64,000 nt of DNA from Gonium pectorale (taxonomy: Eukaryota > Chlorophyta > Chlorophyceae > Chlamydomonadales > Volvocaceae), in contig LSYV01000022.1 of assembly GCA_001584585.1 (NCBI GenBank), positions 153,364 to 217,363 on the forward strand. The letters run 5' to 3'. Positions 11,601-23,600 of this stretch are shown here, in pieces; within the stretch, counting starts at the first letter, position 1, and the number at the start of each line of letters is the position of its first letter. Below the pieces are notes generated by a model, which was not told the DNA's origin, made no database searches, and saw nothing but the letters and a program-made list of their open reading frames with translations. A program made the position numbers and the translations under genes.

Positions 11601-12173
11601 AGAGAAACAAGGGCCATGTCAGGTCGTGGCGGGGCCCAGTACGGCGATAACTGTGTTGTTAATGAAACTGCGCTGGACATGCAGTTGGCAGGTGGCGGGT
11701 GGACCGGCGACGGAGCAGGGCGGCACGCGTGTGCTCGTTTGGCGTGCCTTGCTTGCTGCTGACCGGAGAGGCAGCGACGGAACGAGTGGCCCGGAGTGCG
11801 CCAGTCGGCCAGCGCGGCACCAACGACCGCTTCCGGATCCCTGCCTGCACGCACCATCGTACAGCACTGCACCGAGCTACCATACCGTTTTAGGTCAGGT
11901 CTCTAAGGTAAACCATTCCCCAGTTGCCGTCAGTTATTCCCCAGTTGACCCAGCCTCCACTTGTCTCGCCCCGCCCCGCACCTGCGCTGTGACGCGGACC
12001 CCCATGAAGTTGCCCACCACAGCCGCCAGGCCCCGCGGCCCCAGCGCCGCCGCCACCCTGGCCGTGAGTCCGGTGCCCATGGCACGCGCCGCAACTCGCG
12101 CCCTCGTGCCCGCGCCCGCGCCGTTCGCCGCGGTGGCAGCCGCCCCGCCCGCCGCCGAGCCTGCCGCCGCCAT
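8664..12173 (-). CDS. Dodecapeptide-repeat protein, family not recognised
   Basis: Six minus-strand exons: 12173-11982, 11551-11356, 10933-10701, 10321-10096, 9854-9646, 9293-8664, with GT/AG introns and matching phases, giving 561 codons plus stop. The protein is almost entirely about 36 tandem 12-residue units, consensus G-P-x-L-T-A-x-L-V-x-x-M/L; examples are GPELTAAIVEDM, GSETTAELVSEM and GPEATAALVRAM. All five splices rebuild a 12-residue unit (GVRVTAQ+TVGQL, GPQ+ATAELVGQM, GPQLT+GGIVMAL, and two with split codons). Hydrophobic positions 4, 8, 9 and 12 fall on one helix face and Gly-Pro begins each unit, suggesting strings of short amphipathic helices. A few units are 13 or 15 residues, and one is followed by a ~35-residue Gly/Gln/Ser-rich insert. 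The C-terminus is a hydrophobic Ala/Gly/Val segment followed by a short polar tail. The N-terminus is Ala-rich; the start is uncertain because the frame stays open into the gap at 12300. No function can be assigned. Confidence 0.8.
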
Positions 12174-12299
12174 ACCGGCGTCGTCGGCGGCTCCCGCCGC
12201 CGCTGCCGCGGAGACGGCGGCCCAGGCGGCGGCAGCAGCCAGGGGCGGCTGTTGGCCTCCGGGGGGCTCCTGTGCCTCCGCGCCCGCGGCGGCAATGGA

Positions 12300-12319
12300 N
12301 NNNNNNNNNNNNNNNNNNN
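12300..12319. other. Assembly gap (20 N)
   Basis: A run of exactly 20 N, probably a placeholder of unknown true length. It falls between the open 5' end of the minus-strand repeat gene and the first ATG of the plus-strand gene, so the starts of both and any shared promoter are hidden. Confidence 0.99.
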
Positions 12320-12335
12320 AGTGCGCTCCAGTGCG

Positions 12336-15300
12336 ATGAGCGCGCCCGGGCTGGATGAGATAGCGGCTGCGCTGATGGAGGAGCTGCGGGGCGGGCCGCG
12401 GGGGGCCCGGGCGGGGCCGCTGGCGGAGGCAGACCGCGCCGGCCGCCAGACGCAGCAGGTCGACACGGCGGGCGGCAGCGACGGGTCCAGGGGCGTGGAT
12501 GCGCGGCGAGCGCCGGCGGAGGCGGAAGGCGCCGGCATCGTGGCGGAGGCGGTGGAGGAGCGGGCGGGCGCCTTGCCCTGGGGTATCTGGCTGACTGTCT
12601 CGGGTGAGGGCGGGCTGCGGGCTGCAGGCGGTCGCCGCGAGGGTTGTTGTTGGGGGCGTGAAGGGGGCTGTCGCTTGCGCGAAGGGGGTTGCTGGCCACC
12701 GGAGTCTTGCTGCGATCGCTACGGAAGCGTGCCTTGACGGAGCCTTGCGGGATGCAGCTCGGAATCTGCCAAGCTACCGCCGGTTCTGCAGTCCTGGATT
12801 GCAGATCCAGTCGGCCAACATTCAATCCGCGCTGGGCAATCCAATCGTTTAAATCTTTGGCCGTTATTAAGCCCTTTATCCGCCCTTCATGGACAACAAC
12901 CTCCCGTGCCCTGCGCCCTTTTTCCCTGCCTAGCGGATTCTCCGGCGGAGTTCGGCCACACCTCATGCAGCCGTTCCTTCGCAGCTGCGCCGGGGCCGCT
13001 CCCCCACCGCAACGAGCCGAAGTCACCCGGCGGCTCCGCCGCCGGCCCATCCACCGCCACCGCCACGGCCGTCGTCGGCCGCCCAGCTGACCGGGACAGC
13101 ACGGGTGCGCCGCCGCTGGCCACGCGGGCACTCACTGCGGGCTGGCAGGAGCTGCACGGATTGGTCATTCCCAGCTTCGCCGCCGTCGTTCCGACGCCCG
13201 CGGTGCTGCCGACCGCGAGCGCGGCGGCGCCAAGCGGCGGCAGCCGGGCAGCGGAGACGCGGGGCGCGGAGGCAGGGGCCGGGCTGCAAGGCCACCCACA
13301 GGTGGCCGGAGGCGCAGTTGGCCGCCGGATTGCAGTCGGCCGCCGGACTCCAGACGCGCGCGAGCTGGCTGAGTCTCCGGGCTATGCAGCGGCGATTCCC
13401 GTAGCGGCGGCGGTGACAGAGCCAAGGCAGACAAGCGTTCCGCCGCCGGCTGTCGGTGGCGGCGGCGGCGGCCCTGCCTACCTCGGTAGCGACACGGTGG
13501 AGTTGCATCTGGAGGTCCACGTACCGGGCGGTAGCGGTGGCGGTGACTGGCAATGCGGATGCGTCGGCGAGGGGCAGGGTACGGCGGCTACGCCAGCAGG
13601 CAACCGCTCCCACCATGGAAGCGACGGCAGCGGGGCGGCCGACGGAGCGGCACCTGCGGCGACGGCGGTCACCGCGGCGTCGAAGCTGCGCATCGTGGCG
13701 GCAGCGGGAGAAGAGCTCCTTGCCGACTATTCAGTCGACTACGTAGGCCAGCCGCACCTGACGTAAGCGAGGGGGCTGCCGGTCTGTTGGGATGCCGGTC
13801 TGTTGGGGTTGTGGACTGTTGGGGTGGTGGGCTGTTGGGGTGGTGGGCTGTTGGGGTGGTGGGCTGTTGGGGTGGGCTGGGGTGGTGGGCTGGTGGGGTG
13901 GTGGGCTGGTGGTTTCTGCCCTGCCGTGCCCTTCCGGCGCTGTTGCGGGCCGACCTTGCGTCTTTGCGTTTCCGCCCTTATCTGACCTACCCGACGCCGT
14001 CAGCGCCGCCCAGCTTTTCGTCTTTGCGTCTCCGCATCCGACTTGACACGCCATGCCAACGTCCAACGTCCCAACGCCCAACGTCCACAGCGTACACATC
14101 GATAGAGGCGCCCTCCTCGGGCTTCCACCGGGACCGCTGGACATGTGGCTGTTGGCGGAAGGCGGAGGCGGCGGGCCCGCCAACGCGGCGCCACCCACCC
14201 AAGGCGGCGTCAGCAGCAGCAGGGAGCTGGCAGCGCCGGCACTGCTGGCCGGCAGCTCCACTCTGCTGCTGCTGCCGCAGCCGGCAGCCCGGGAGCTAGA
14301 GGAGCACATTCGGCACGTGATGGAAGGGGCCGACTGCGGCGCCAGCGAGCCCAGCGATGGCGACGTCGGTCCGCCCGGCCAATGCGCCGCTGACCCGGCT
14401 GCAAGAGTTGAACCCGTTGATGCCATCGACCCGGGCAATGGAGCAGCTGCCCGAACGCTGGGTCCCGCCGCGGGCACCGAGCGGCGCTTCGCAGCCGCCG
14501 GCAAGGCCAGCGCCGGCGGCACAACCGCCCGCAGCGGGGCCACTGGCCTGTCGCGCAGTGAGCTCTGGGCGCAGCATGTCCAGCCCCTGCTGGCAGACTT
14601 TGGCTTCGTGCTGGCTTGTAGCCGGGAGGTAGGCGACTGGCTCCTTGCGTGCGCCAACCAGCACGCCGCCGGTATGTCACCGGCAGCGGCAGCGGGTGAG
14701 ATGGGGCCCGGCGACAGAGGCTATGAGGGCATCGAGCTTTGGGTCGAGGTGGCGGCTGGTCTGCTGGCTCACTTTGAAGCCGTGGGCCTGGCGGCCTGCG
14801 CCGATTTGCTCCGTGGTGCGGCATCGGTCGTGGCGCAAGCCGCGGCTGGGGCGGCGGAGGGCAGCGCCGGCGCTGCAGGCTCCGGCGCAGCGCACACGCC
14901 CGCCGTTGTAGTGCCGCCACAAGCGGTTTTCCAAGGCGGGGCTGTCCGAGGTGGCCAGGGCGGGGCTGAGGCCAACTCAGCGGTGCAGACGCACGAGTCC
15001 TGCGTCGGCACCACGGGGCTTGAGCAGGCCACGGGGCGCCCGTCGGCCGCTGCTGCGGCGGAGCCACCGCCCCGCATCCCAGGCGACCAGCGAGCAAGCC
15101 ACGTCATGCTGTGCTCCGAGGCCGAGCCTGGATGGGGCCAGGCAGGCGGCGTTGGCGGCGGCGCGGCAGGGGAAGAGGCAGCGGCGCCATCGGCGCCGAC
15201 GACAGCGGCGGTCCGTGCCGGCAACGTCAGCGACGGCGACGTGGGCGCTGACAAGCCTGCGGCGGGTGCCGAAGTCTCCGGAGGTCACGCCTGCGGGCCG

Positions 15301-18300
15301 ATGAGCCCCTTCAGCACGCTTGGAATGTTCGATGCGGGCGTAGGAGGCGCCGACGCCGGCGGTGGCAGCGGCAGCGGCACTGACGGCGCGGCTCCCCTCC
15401 GTGGATACCGCCACCGCACCTGCACTCTGCTGCTGCGGCTGCCGCGCCGCTCGCCGCCACCGCCGGCTGTGAGAGGATCAAAGGACCCGGCGGCGAACCC
15501 GGACACACCACCGGAGGACGATGACAAGGGGTCGGCATCTTTCGCTGGCCAAGGAACGGCAGGAGCGGCTGCCACGGGGCCGTCAACGAGCGCTGCTTGG
15601 GGGACCTCCGCAGGGTCCGGGCGCGAGGAAGGCCTGGGCTTTGGCGGCACAGCAGCACCCATCGGACCCCCGCTGCCGCCAGCGTCACCCCCGGCGCCCC
15701 GGCAAATGGAATGGGAAGCCGAGTCGGAACCGTCGCCCGAAGACTCCGCCACTTCCGACGCCGGCGACGACGGTGCCGACGGCTTTAGCGTCAGCCCGCC
15801 GGGGCTGCGGACATCCACGAGCGCCGCTGGACTGGCAGCGGTCCCAACGCTGCGGTGCCACAGCAGTGTTGGCGGGGCCTGGGGCAGCCGCTCCCGGGCG
15901 CTCTCCCACGGCCTGTCCTCGCGTCCAGCGTGGGGCTTCGAGCTCGGGGAGGACTGCGGCGCCCTGCCCAGCGGCCTCCACGCCAGCACCATCAACACGT
16001 GCACAACCGTCACCAGCGCGGCGACCGCCCAGCGGGTCAGCGACAGCGGCGGCCGCCCCAGCGCCGACGGCGGCAATGGCCGCCCCAGTGCCGACGGCAG
16101 CGGCGGCCGCGCAAACGCCGACGGTGCCGAAGCCGGGCCCTCCACCACGGTGCGGCCTGCAGCCGGTGTGGCTGCTGCCCCAGGCCCGGACGCAGCCGGC
16201 CTGGCGTCGTGGGCCGCCTCATGCAGCACATTGCGCGTGAGCCTTCTCCTGCGGGAGCAAGGGCAGACGGGTGTCGCACAGCAGGCGGCGCGTGGTCCCG
16301 GCCAGGGCGTCCGCCAGGGGTTTCCGGCCCAAGGCCTCTCCTGCGGCCCGCGCGACGCAAGCCGCAGCCCCAAGGCCGGCGGCGGAGGCGGCGGAGGCTC
16401 CGCCGCCGCCGCCAGCCGCGTAGGCGATGCGGTCCTTGACCCGGGTGCAACTGAGCGGGCTGAGGTAGGACCAGGCGGCGCCGACGTGGGCCCCTGGGAG
16501 GCGCCGCAGGTCTGGCCGCAGCTGCTGAGGGCGCTGAGCGGCTTCGAGGAGGTCGAGTGCGACATCCTCGTGGCGCACGTGCGGCCGGTGCGGCCCCTGT
16601 TGGGCGCCCGTGTCGGCGTCGGTGGGCGCGCCCTGGCGCGGGATCGGGAGGAGACGGGCGCTGGGGAGGTGGCGCAGGCGGCTGGGGCCGAGTGGCCGGC
16701 TAGGAGGCTGACAACAGGCCCTATGGGAGGACTCCTGGTAGGGTCGGGAGCGGGGGCGCAATGGCTCCGGGCCATGTCCAGGCCTGAGGGGCATTTTCGA
16801 CGGAACGAGGCTGGGGCGGGGGCGGCGGGGGGTGGACCAATACGCACCCGGTTGTGCTGTGGCTTGGCTTCCTTCACCCCTTGGGCGGGCTGCTTGCTAC
16901 ACCGCCGCGAAGTCAAGCCTGCCCGCCCTGCATTGCGCGGCGGGGCATCACAGCCCGGTAGCGCTGCCTGCACCGTCGTGCCTTGAGCGGCACTGCACAT
17001 GCCTTGTAGTCACCTTGAGCGTTTTGGGTGCGTCACCTTGCGTGGCAGTTTCCCTCGGCACGGTGCCTTGTTGGCGGGCCCTCCCCATGTCCCCAACCTC
17101 AGTCAGCTGCAGACGTGGACGCATCACGCGATATCGTCCTCCCCATCTGCGCGCGCGCAGGAGCTCCACTGCTGCCTGCTAATGCGCGACCTGGAGCGAA
17201 GCCGGGAGCAGGTGCGTTCGTCGGAACTGGCGCGTTCGCGCGCTAGTGCTTGTGCGAATGTCGGTGTTGGGGACTTGGGGTAACGAGCCTCGCACCTCAG
17301 GTCCGAAAAGAGATCCCCCGTACCGTATCCTAGTCTCCCTCCCTGCCTCGCTCTCTCTGTCCTTGTTTTCTCTTGGCGCAAGGCCAGTGAGGGATCGCAC
17401 CCCTGGCCTGCTCCCGCTCTGACTGACTCGCACGGACACAGGACACGGCGGGCAGCATTTGCGCCGGTAGCACACATCATACTACCGTAGTGCGCGTACT
17501 TCGACAGCCTGCGCTGCTCCAAGGGCCCCACTGGCCCCAATGGCCCCAATGTGGCCCCAATGCGCGGATGTCACGCCCCGCGTTGGTCCGCGCGGTGCCC
17601 CTCCCGCAGCCCCACGCAGCCTCACCAAGCACGCGCCGACGCACCCCACGACACATGTGCATGCACACGGCACGCCGCAGGGGCTTCAGCTCGACCGCGC
17701 ACTACGCCTTGGAAGAGCATGTTGGGAAGTTGCAAATCCTGGTTGCAGGAGTGCACGTCCAAGGCGATCATCCCAAGCAGTGCGCCAGCTGCCATCATAG
17801 CACACCCCACACAGCGCTGCGCCCCCGGCTTGGGCCACACAATGCATTGAGGCCCAGATCGCTTCGACAGGAGCAATAGTACCGTATTGGCCGTGCGATG
17901 GAACCGTGTTGACCCTTGCAGGCGCGGAATGGCCGCACGGGAGGCGCAGTGGGGCGGCTGGAGGGCGTGGGGGATGCGGGCAGCCCCGGCAGCATGAACG
18001 AGTCGCTGCCGTCTCACACCCACCGCGAGGGCTTCATCCTCAGCATAAGCAGCAGCGCCGTCGGCCGTACCAGCAGCAGCGAGAGCACTGCCGTCGGCGC
18101 CGCTAGCGCCTCTGGCGGCGCCACCAACGGCGGCAGCGACACCGAGGCGGCGCGCCCTCCTCCCTGGGCCGGCACTGACGGCACTCTGCTGGACCTGCTG
18201 GGGCAGTACTGGGAGGTGGAGTGTGGTCTGCTGCTGAAGGAGTGTACGCAGGCTGCGGCCGGTAGGCACGGCACCGGCACCGGGATTGCCGCCGGCACCA

Positions 18301-18707
18301 TGCCCGAAGCGGCTGGTGGCGGCCGCGACGTGCAGGGTCGATGCACTCAAGCTGCTACTGCTCCTGCGGCGGCGGCGGCGACGGCGGACGAGGTGCAAGA
18401 GGGCTTCTCTTCCGTGCCGCGAGGCGGCGAGCGAAATACGGTGACGCTGGGCCCTGCGGGCGGCAGCGGCGCGGCGGCAGGCGTGGCGCCGACTGACCCG
18501 TGGGTCGCGGCTCCGTCGGCGCCTGCGCTCTTCGGGCAGGCCACGGCGATGCCGTCTGGCGGGATGATGGCGGCAACCCCTGCAGCGCCTGCAGCTATGC
18601 AGCGCCTGTATTATGCTCATGACGAGATTCCGAGCCGTATGCTTGCAGGCGCGCTTTCAGTGGGCTACAGGGAGGCCACGGGCACGCTGCTGGTCTTTGA
18701 ACAATGA
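12336..18707 (+). CDS. Large Ala/Gly-rich protein with LLLLP-type module
   Basis: Model: 12336-12603, 12985-13762, 14091 to about 16578, 17161-17211, 17922-18707. The first ATG opens MSAPGLDEIAAALMEEL. Exons 1 and 2 join in phase, and exons 2 and 3 join in phase at a strong AC|GTAAGC donor. Exon 2 contains beta-like strands (VELHLEVHVPGG; KLRIVAAAGEELLADY). Exon 3 continues with VHIDRGALLGLPPGPLDMWL, then STLLLLPQPAARELEEHIRH, WAQHVQPLLADFGFVLAC and a helical pair near GIELWVEVAAGLLAHF. A long Gly/Ala/Ser-rich linker follows. Exon 4 (ELHCCLLMRDLERSREQ) is 17 codons. The last exon ends RLYYAHDEIPSRMLAG...LLVFEQ. The same LLL..P..A..EL module occurs in the next gene, so the two are probably relatives. 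From memory, such proteins are common in volvocine genomes without assigned function. There is no signal peptide or membrane segment. The end of exon 3 is the least certain boundary. Confidence 0.6.
13801..13912. repeat. Intronic 17-bp minisatellite
   Basis: About six imperfect copies of GCTGTTGGGGTGGTGGG, the later ones degenerate, inside the 13763-14090 intron of the large plus-strand gene. The strand asymmetry (G/T-rich on the coding strand) is marked. Confidence 0.85.
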
Positions 18708-20659
18708 CCCTTCAACTGAGACTAGGGTCTCAACCTTGGCGGCGTGTGTGCATGCGCGGCGCAGCCGACGCGAGTGAGCCCGTAGATGGGCGCATGGATG
18801 GGTGAAAAAAGAGAAACCGTGGTACAGATGCACGGTACCGTGGCTCATAGGAGCGGTAGGGAGATGGGTCGCCGGGTTTGGCGAGAGTCAGGGCCAGCGA
18901 CTGTGCATGGGTCGGCTTGGCCGCGGCGGGCTCAGCGGGCGTCTGTAAGAGAGGTGGCGTAACGCCGGACAGCTGCTTGCATGGGGCAAACACACGGAAC
19001 ACAGAAGCGCGTTGCGTGTACGGTGCTGTTGGGTGATGCATGTCTAGGGGTGGACGTTGTTTGCACCCAGGTCGGTTGTCAGGTAGTGACTGGTTGCTGC
19101 GCTGTACTGTGTTGGAGACATTTGAAGCCCCAAATTTGAATACAAGCCCTGATCTTTGGAGACATTCCGAAGGAACCCTAAACCTGGAACCATTCACAAG
19201 TGGCAGCGTTTCACGAGTGGCAGTGTTTGCCATGTTGTTGCCGCTGTCTGCACGTACGCAGGCGGCGAGCATCGGCGGCCATGCATGCAAAAGGTAGAGA
19301 ATCGAATGGGCTCCGCCTCGCTTGGGCTCCTGGGCCTCCAAATACCGGACATCACTCTTGCGATCGCTACGGTGCGCAGTTCGGCACGGAACCCAGGCTG
19401 CGGTACACCTGGCCCAGAGTTTTCATTTGTTTGCAGTACACCCGGCTCTTCGTGCTGAGGGTTTGTGTGAGGTCGCGTACGGGGCTGACTCGGACCCAGC
19501 TGCTGGGCCCTGCAGCGCTCGGACATGCCGAGAACTGCCCAGGGTGATGTGAAGGTGCCGTCTGTCATGTGGGGAGAGGTTCGTTTGTTGCCTAGGGTCT
19601 GACTTGCAGGTCGGAAATCCATTTTTTTCCATGCCCCGCGTCTCTGCGCCGCTCTTTTGAGCGCCCTAGGTTGACCATGGTAGTACGGGCCAAGCAAGAA
19701 CATGTCAGGTCGGTCAACGTTTGCTACCCTGCGCTGTCGTCGTAAGCAGCCTTCCAGGTCCTGGACATGCCGTACGGCTGCATACTGTCATGTGTGTGTT
19801 GTGTGTGTGCGGGGGGGGGACAGGTGCAGTAGTCGGCCTTCATGTCCGAGGTCGACAAGAGGTGCGTGCAGCTCCGTGCACCATGAGTCCTGCTGGGTAC
19901 CGGTAGCTACGTTGGCTGGTTCGTAACCTTTATGGCGTGGTCGATGTATCATGTTGTATGACACATCACTGGCAGGAGTCGGTCGAGGAAAACATCCCGG
20001 GCCTTTCGTAATACTGCATTTCAAAAGCTTTTAGGAATTCAATGCGATGAAGACCGAAACCTGCGCGGCAGCCTCTTCAAGTTTCGGCACACCTAAACTT
20101 AACACGCTGTTGAACCGAGTGTACCGAGGTACTGCAGGTACATACAATGCTTGCAAGGATGAGGATGTTGGCATCCTAAGCGAATGATCGGTTGGAGCGG
20201 CCCGTAGGGTGGCGGCCCGTTGCTTCGCGGTCGGCACCTTAGCCGCTATGGATCCGCCCGCGGCCTCAGGGCATGCTTGAATTGCGCATTTTGTATTAGC
20301 TGGCTTCCTTACATTCCGCAATGTGTGCACAGGACATCGTGGTGGCAAACTACGGTAAGTCCCGTCTTGCATCTTATGAAAGGATTAGAAGCCCCACCCA
20401 GTATGAATAGGGTAGAATAGTATGCAGCGAAGCGAGCACGTATGCCCAACCCAACTACGGTCGTCCCCCTTGACTTTTCCTTCCCGCCCCCTGGCCTTCC
20501 CTTCCACCGCACCCCTCCCCCCGCGTTCATGCGACGTTTCTGAAGCTGAATGCGATGGTCGTGCTGGCTTCGGGGGCTCAAGCAGACAACGTGCCTCCCA
20601 ACATGAGCTGAGGTGCGCTGACTACTGATGACCGGCTCGCATGCCTCGAGGCGGGCACC
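18708..20659. other. Intergenic region between two related large genes
   Basis: No coding frame can be supported. Frames are short on both strands and no splice-linked motif is visible. A GT-rich tract followed by a G run lies near 19793-19819. A TGTAA motif sits at 18944-18948. The 3' part just before 20660 should hold the promoter of the next gene, but no clear core element is visible. Confidence 0.5.
18944..18948 (+). promoter_or_regulatory. Candidate polyadenylation signal TGTAA
   Basis: TGTAA lies about 240 bases after the stop at 18705-18707, a normal distance for a volvocine 3' UTR. It supports ending the upstream gene here rather than reading through to the related gene at 20660. Confidence 0.45.
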
Positions 20660-23600
20660 ATGGCTGGATCCACAGAGCATCAGACACCCGAGAGGCCACC
20701 GCAGGGGCCAACAGACAGCATGCTGAAACCGCTTACCCACCCAGGGCACTGGTCGCCGAGGTCGCCGCAGGACCCGCAGCCTGAAGCGCCGACCGGCCGC
20801 CATGCACCGAAGGTGCATCTGTTTGCCCTCCTGGCAAGCAGCAGCGGCAGCAGCGGCAGGCACCCAGGAAACGCCAGCAAAGATGCTGTGGGCCATGGAC
20901 TCGGGTATGTGCAGCCACTGCACCTCGGCTCAGCAAGCGACTCCCACGGAGAAGGAGGCGGCGACAGGCCGGTTGGGCACAGCTGCCTATCTGTCTGCAG
21001 CGGCCTGGAGCAGGCCGAGGCCCTGCTGAAGGGCCCAATACCGCCCGTGCCCCTGGAGCTGGCGCAGCTAGCGCCAAAGCACCAGCCCCAGCTGCCAGCG
21101 GTGGAGCTCCTTGGGCCCGCGGTGTTGGTGTGGCCTCCAATGGAGCCCGGCGACGCCACGGCGCCTGCCGTCGGTGATGCCGAGGGATGTGCCGCTTGCC
21201 GACCCACGCCCGTTACGATGGCCCCGCCGGGCACGAGAGGGCTGCCGCTGCGGCTCGTCCTGCGCTGCCCCGACATCCTTGCGCACAAGCGACGCCGCGT
21301 CGCGCCACTGCAGGGCACAGCGGCTCGGCCGGACGCCGCGGCCGGCGTGCTGTCGCCGCCGGCCTCCAGCGGTGGCCTGATCGACAGCTGTGGCGAAGTG
21401 CAGCCCGCGGCCGAGGCTCCCATGCCGTCGCAGCTGCAGGCGTGGGGCTTCCGCGAGCTCGTGCCGCTGACGCAGCTAGACGACAGCGCAGAAGGGGTCA
21501 CGAAGGCTACGCTCTGGCTGGATCCAGAGCCTCCCTCCCTTCTGCCCCAGCTGACGACGCACCTTGTTGACAGCGATCTCAGCGGTCCCAGCGCAGCAGG
21601 CGGGCCGGTCACCGCAGCCGCTGCCGCAACGCCGCCGGTCGGTCCACTGCTCGTCTGCTGCACGTCGCCTGGCAGCGCGGCCCGTCCCTGGGGCCCGCCC
21701 GGCCCGTCCTTTTGCTGTCGGGGCCCACACCGGGCGTGCCGGTGCGTGAGGTGGCGGCGGAGCTCACGAAACTGCAGCGCAGTGCGGCCAGCGCCGCTGC
21801 GGAGCTGCTGGCGGCGTCTCAGCCGGAGCAGCGGCAGGCGGCCATCTGCCCCACGGCGTTCATCGCCGGCCTGGGCACATGGCTGGAGGCCCTCCACCTG
21901 GCGGCCGGCTGCCTCGACCCCGCGGAGCTGCATACCGCATGCCGGTCCGCGAAGTCGGCTGCCCGTGGAGCAGAGCACACCCGCAGTGCTGCCGCCATCA
22001 CCGCCAGCACAGCGGCCGCTGCCGCCGGCAGCTCCTCCGCCACCGGCGTCAAGCAGCCGGAAGCCCAGGTGGCGGAGGAGCTGCTGGCGTCGGGCTACGA
22101 CCTGCTGGCGTACTCCGTGTCCGCTGGCGCCACCGCAACCGCCCAGCTAATCATGGGCTCGCTGGTGTCGCACAGGCTGAGGATCAGTCGCTTGCTGAAC
22201 GGCCCGGGCGTCGCCGCCGCCGAGCGGATCGGCATTGACCCGTGGGTCGTCGCTGCCCCTGTCGTCCCGACGGACGCTACCGGCCCGGGGCACGGCAACG
22301 GGGCTAGTGGCGCCTTGTCACCCGCTGAGTTACTCGAGCGGTGCCGGTGTGCTAACGGCTCGGGCCACACGCTGCTCCACCTTGCGGTGCAGTCGCGGTC
22401 GATCGACACGCTGCGGCTGGTGGCCGTCAACTGGCCGCGGGATCTGGGAGTTTCGATCTCGCTGCTCAACCGCCCGGATCACAGCGGCCGCAGCCCGGCA
22501 GACTACCTGCCGCTGGTTTCGCGCGGCGGGGCTATGGCCACGGCCGCCGGCGGGACCGGCTTCGAGGCGGAGGCCGAGGCCCTCCTGCAGTCCCTGGGCC
22601 TCCCTGCGGCAGGCGAAGGTGCAGCCACGACATGCCAGCCAAGGATCAAGCCGCGCTGGCGGCGGTACGGCCTGACAGCGGCGTCGGCCGACGAGGCGGA
22701 TGGCGGCGAGCTGGAATTGCCCTGGACAGCCTGCGCCCAGCGGGGGCCAGCAGGAGCGGCGCTCAACGGCGGCGGTTGCGGCAGCGCGTTCGCGGCAGGG
22801 CCAGGCGCGCCCAGGCGTGGGGCAGCGCCCTCAATGCCCTCGATACCCTCGGCGCCCTCACCTAGGGCCTCGTGCCACGATTCCCTTGCCAATGAGCGTG
22901 TGCTGAAGCGCGCTGCAGTACCGGCGAGCAACCGCCGCAGCGCCGGCGATGCGATCCCTGGGTCGGCGACGCGGGAAGCTACAGCCCGCCCATCAGCATC
23001 CGTCGCGCCGTCGGCACGCCATGCAGCGGGCATGAAGGCGGCGCTGCTTCAGCCAAAGCCCGCCACGGCCGCTGCTCCAGCAGCGACGGCGGCTCTGCTG
23101 GCTTTGCTGCGGCCGCCGTCGGCTGAGGAGGTAGAGCGGCGGCTGCGGCTGACTGTCCGCCGCCCGCTGTGGGCGGTGCTGCTGCTGCTGCTGGGCGCCT
23201 TACAGGTGGGCTGCTGGCCGCATACCAACATACTCACATGCGCCCGGCCACCGTAGCGAATTGTAGCATGCTGGAGTCGCCGCACCGGCAGCCACAGTGC
23301 GCAAGCTCGTTGTTACCGATTGCGTTTCCGTCGTCAGGTGCGTGGCGAGTCTACATTCGTGCGCTTCTCCCACCGGTCCCACCGGTCCCAAGCCGAACGG
23401 GTGGCGTACCCACCCACCGGCTCACATCAATGCGCAAGCTCTCTCCTCCCTATGCGCCTTAATCACTTCTTCAGGCGCTGGCGGCTCTCCTGTTGCCCCA
23501 CCTGCCGCCTGCCGAGGCCTCCCGGAGGGCGCCGCCGGGCGCGCTGCCACTGTGGCTGCCTGCGGCCTGCCTGCTCTCCACCGGCGTGCTGGGTGCATTC

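Noticed and set aside
15285..17000. 571-codon minus-strand frame
   Set aside because: It is a shadow of the Gly/Ala-rich plus-strand exon: arginine, proline and serine-rich with no motif, while the plus frame carries the LLLLP module and splices in phase.
19160..19170. ACCCTAAAC, telomere-like motif
   Set aside because: A single occurrence without tandem copies; not an interstitial telomere.
20680..21978. 432-codon minus-strand frame
   Set aside because: Antisense to the plus-strand membrane-protein gene; low-complexity composition and no splice partners.
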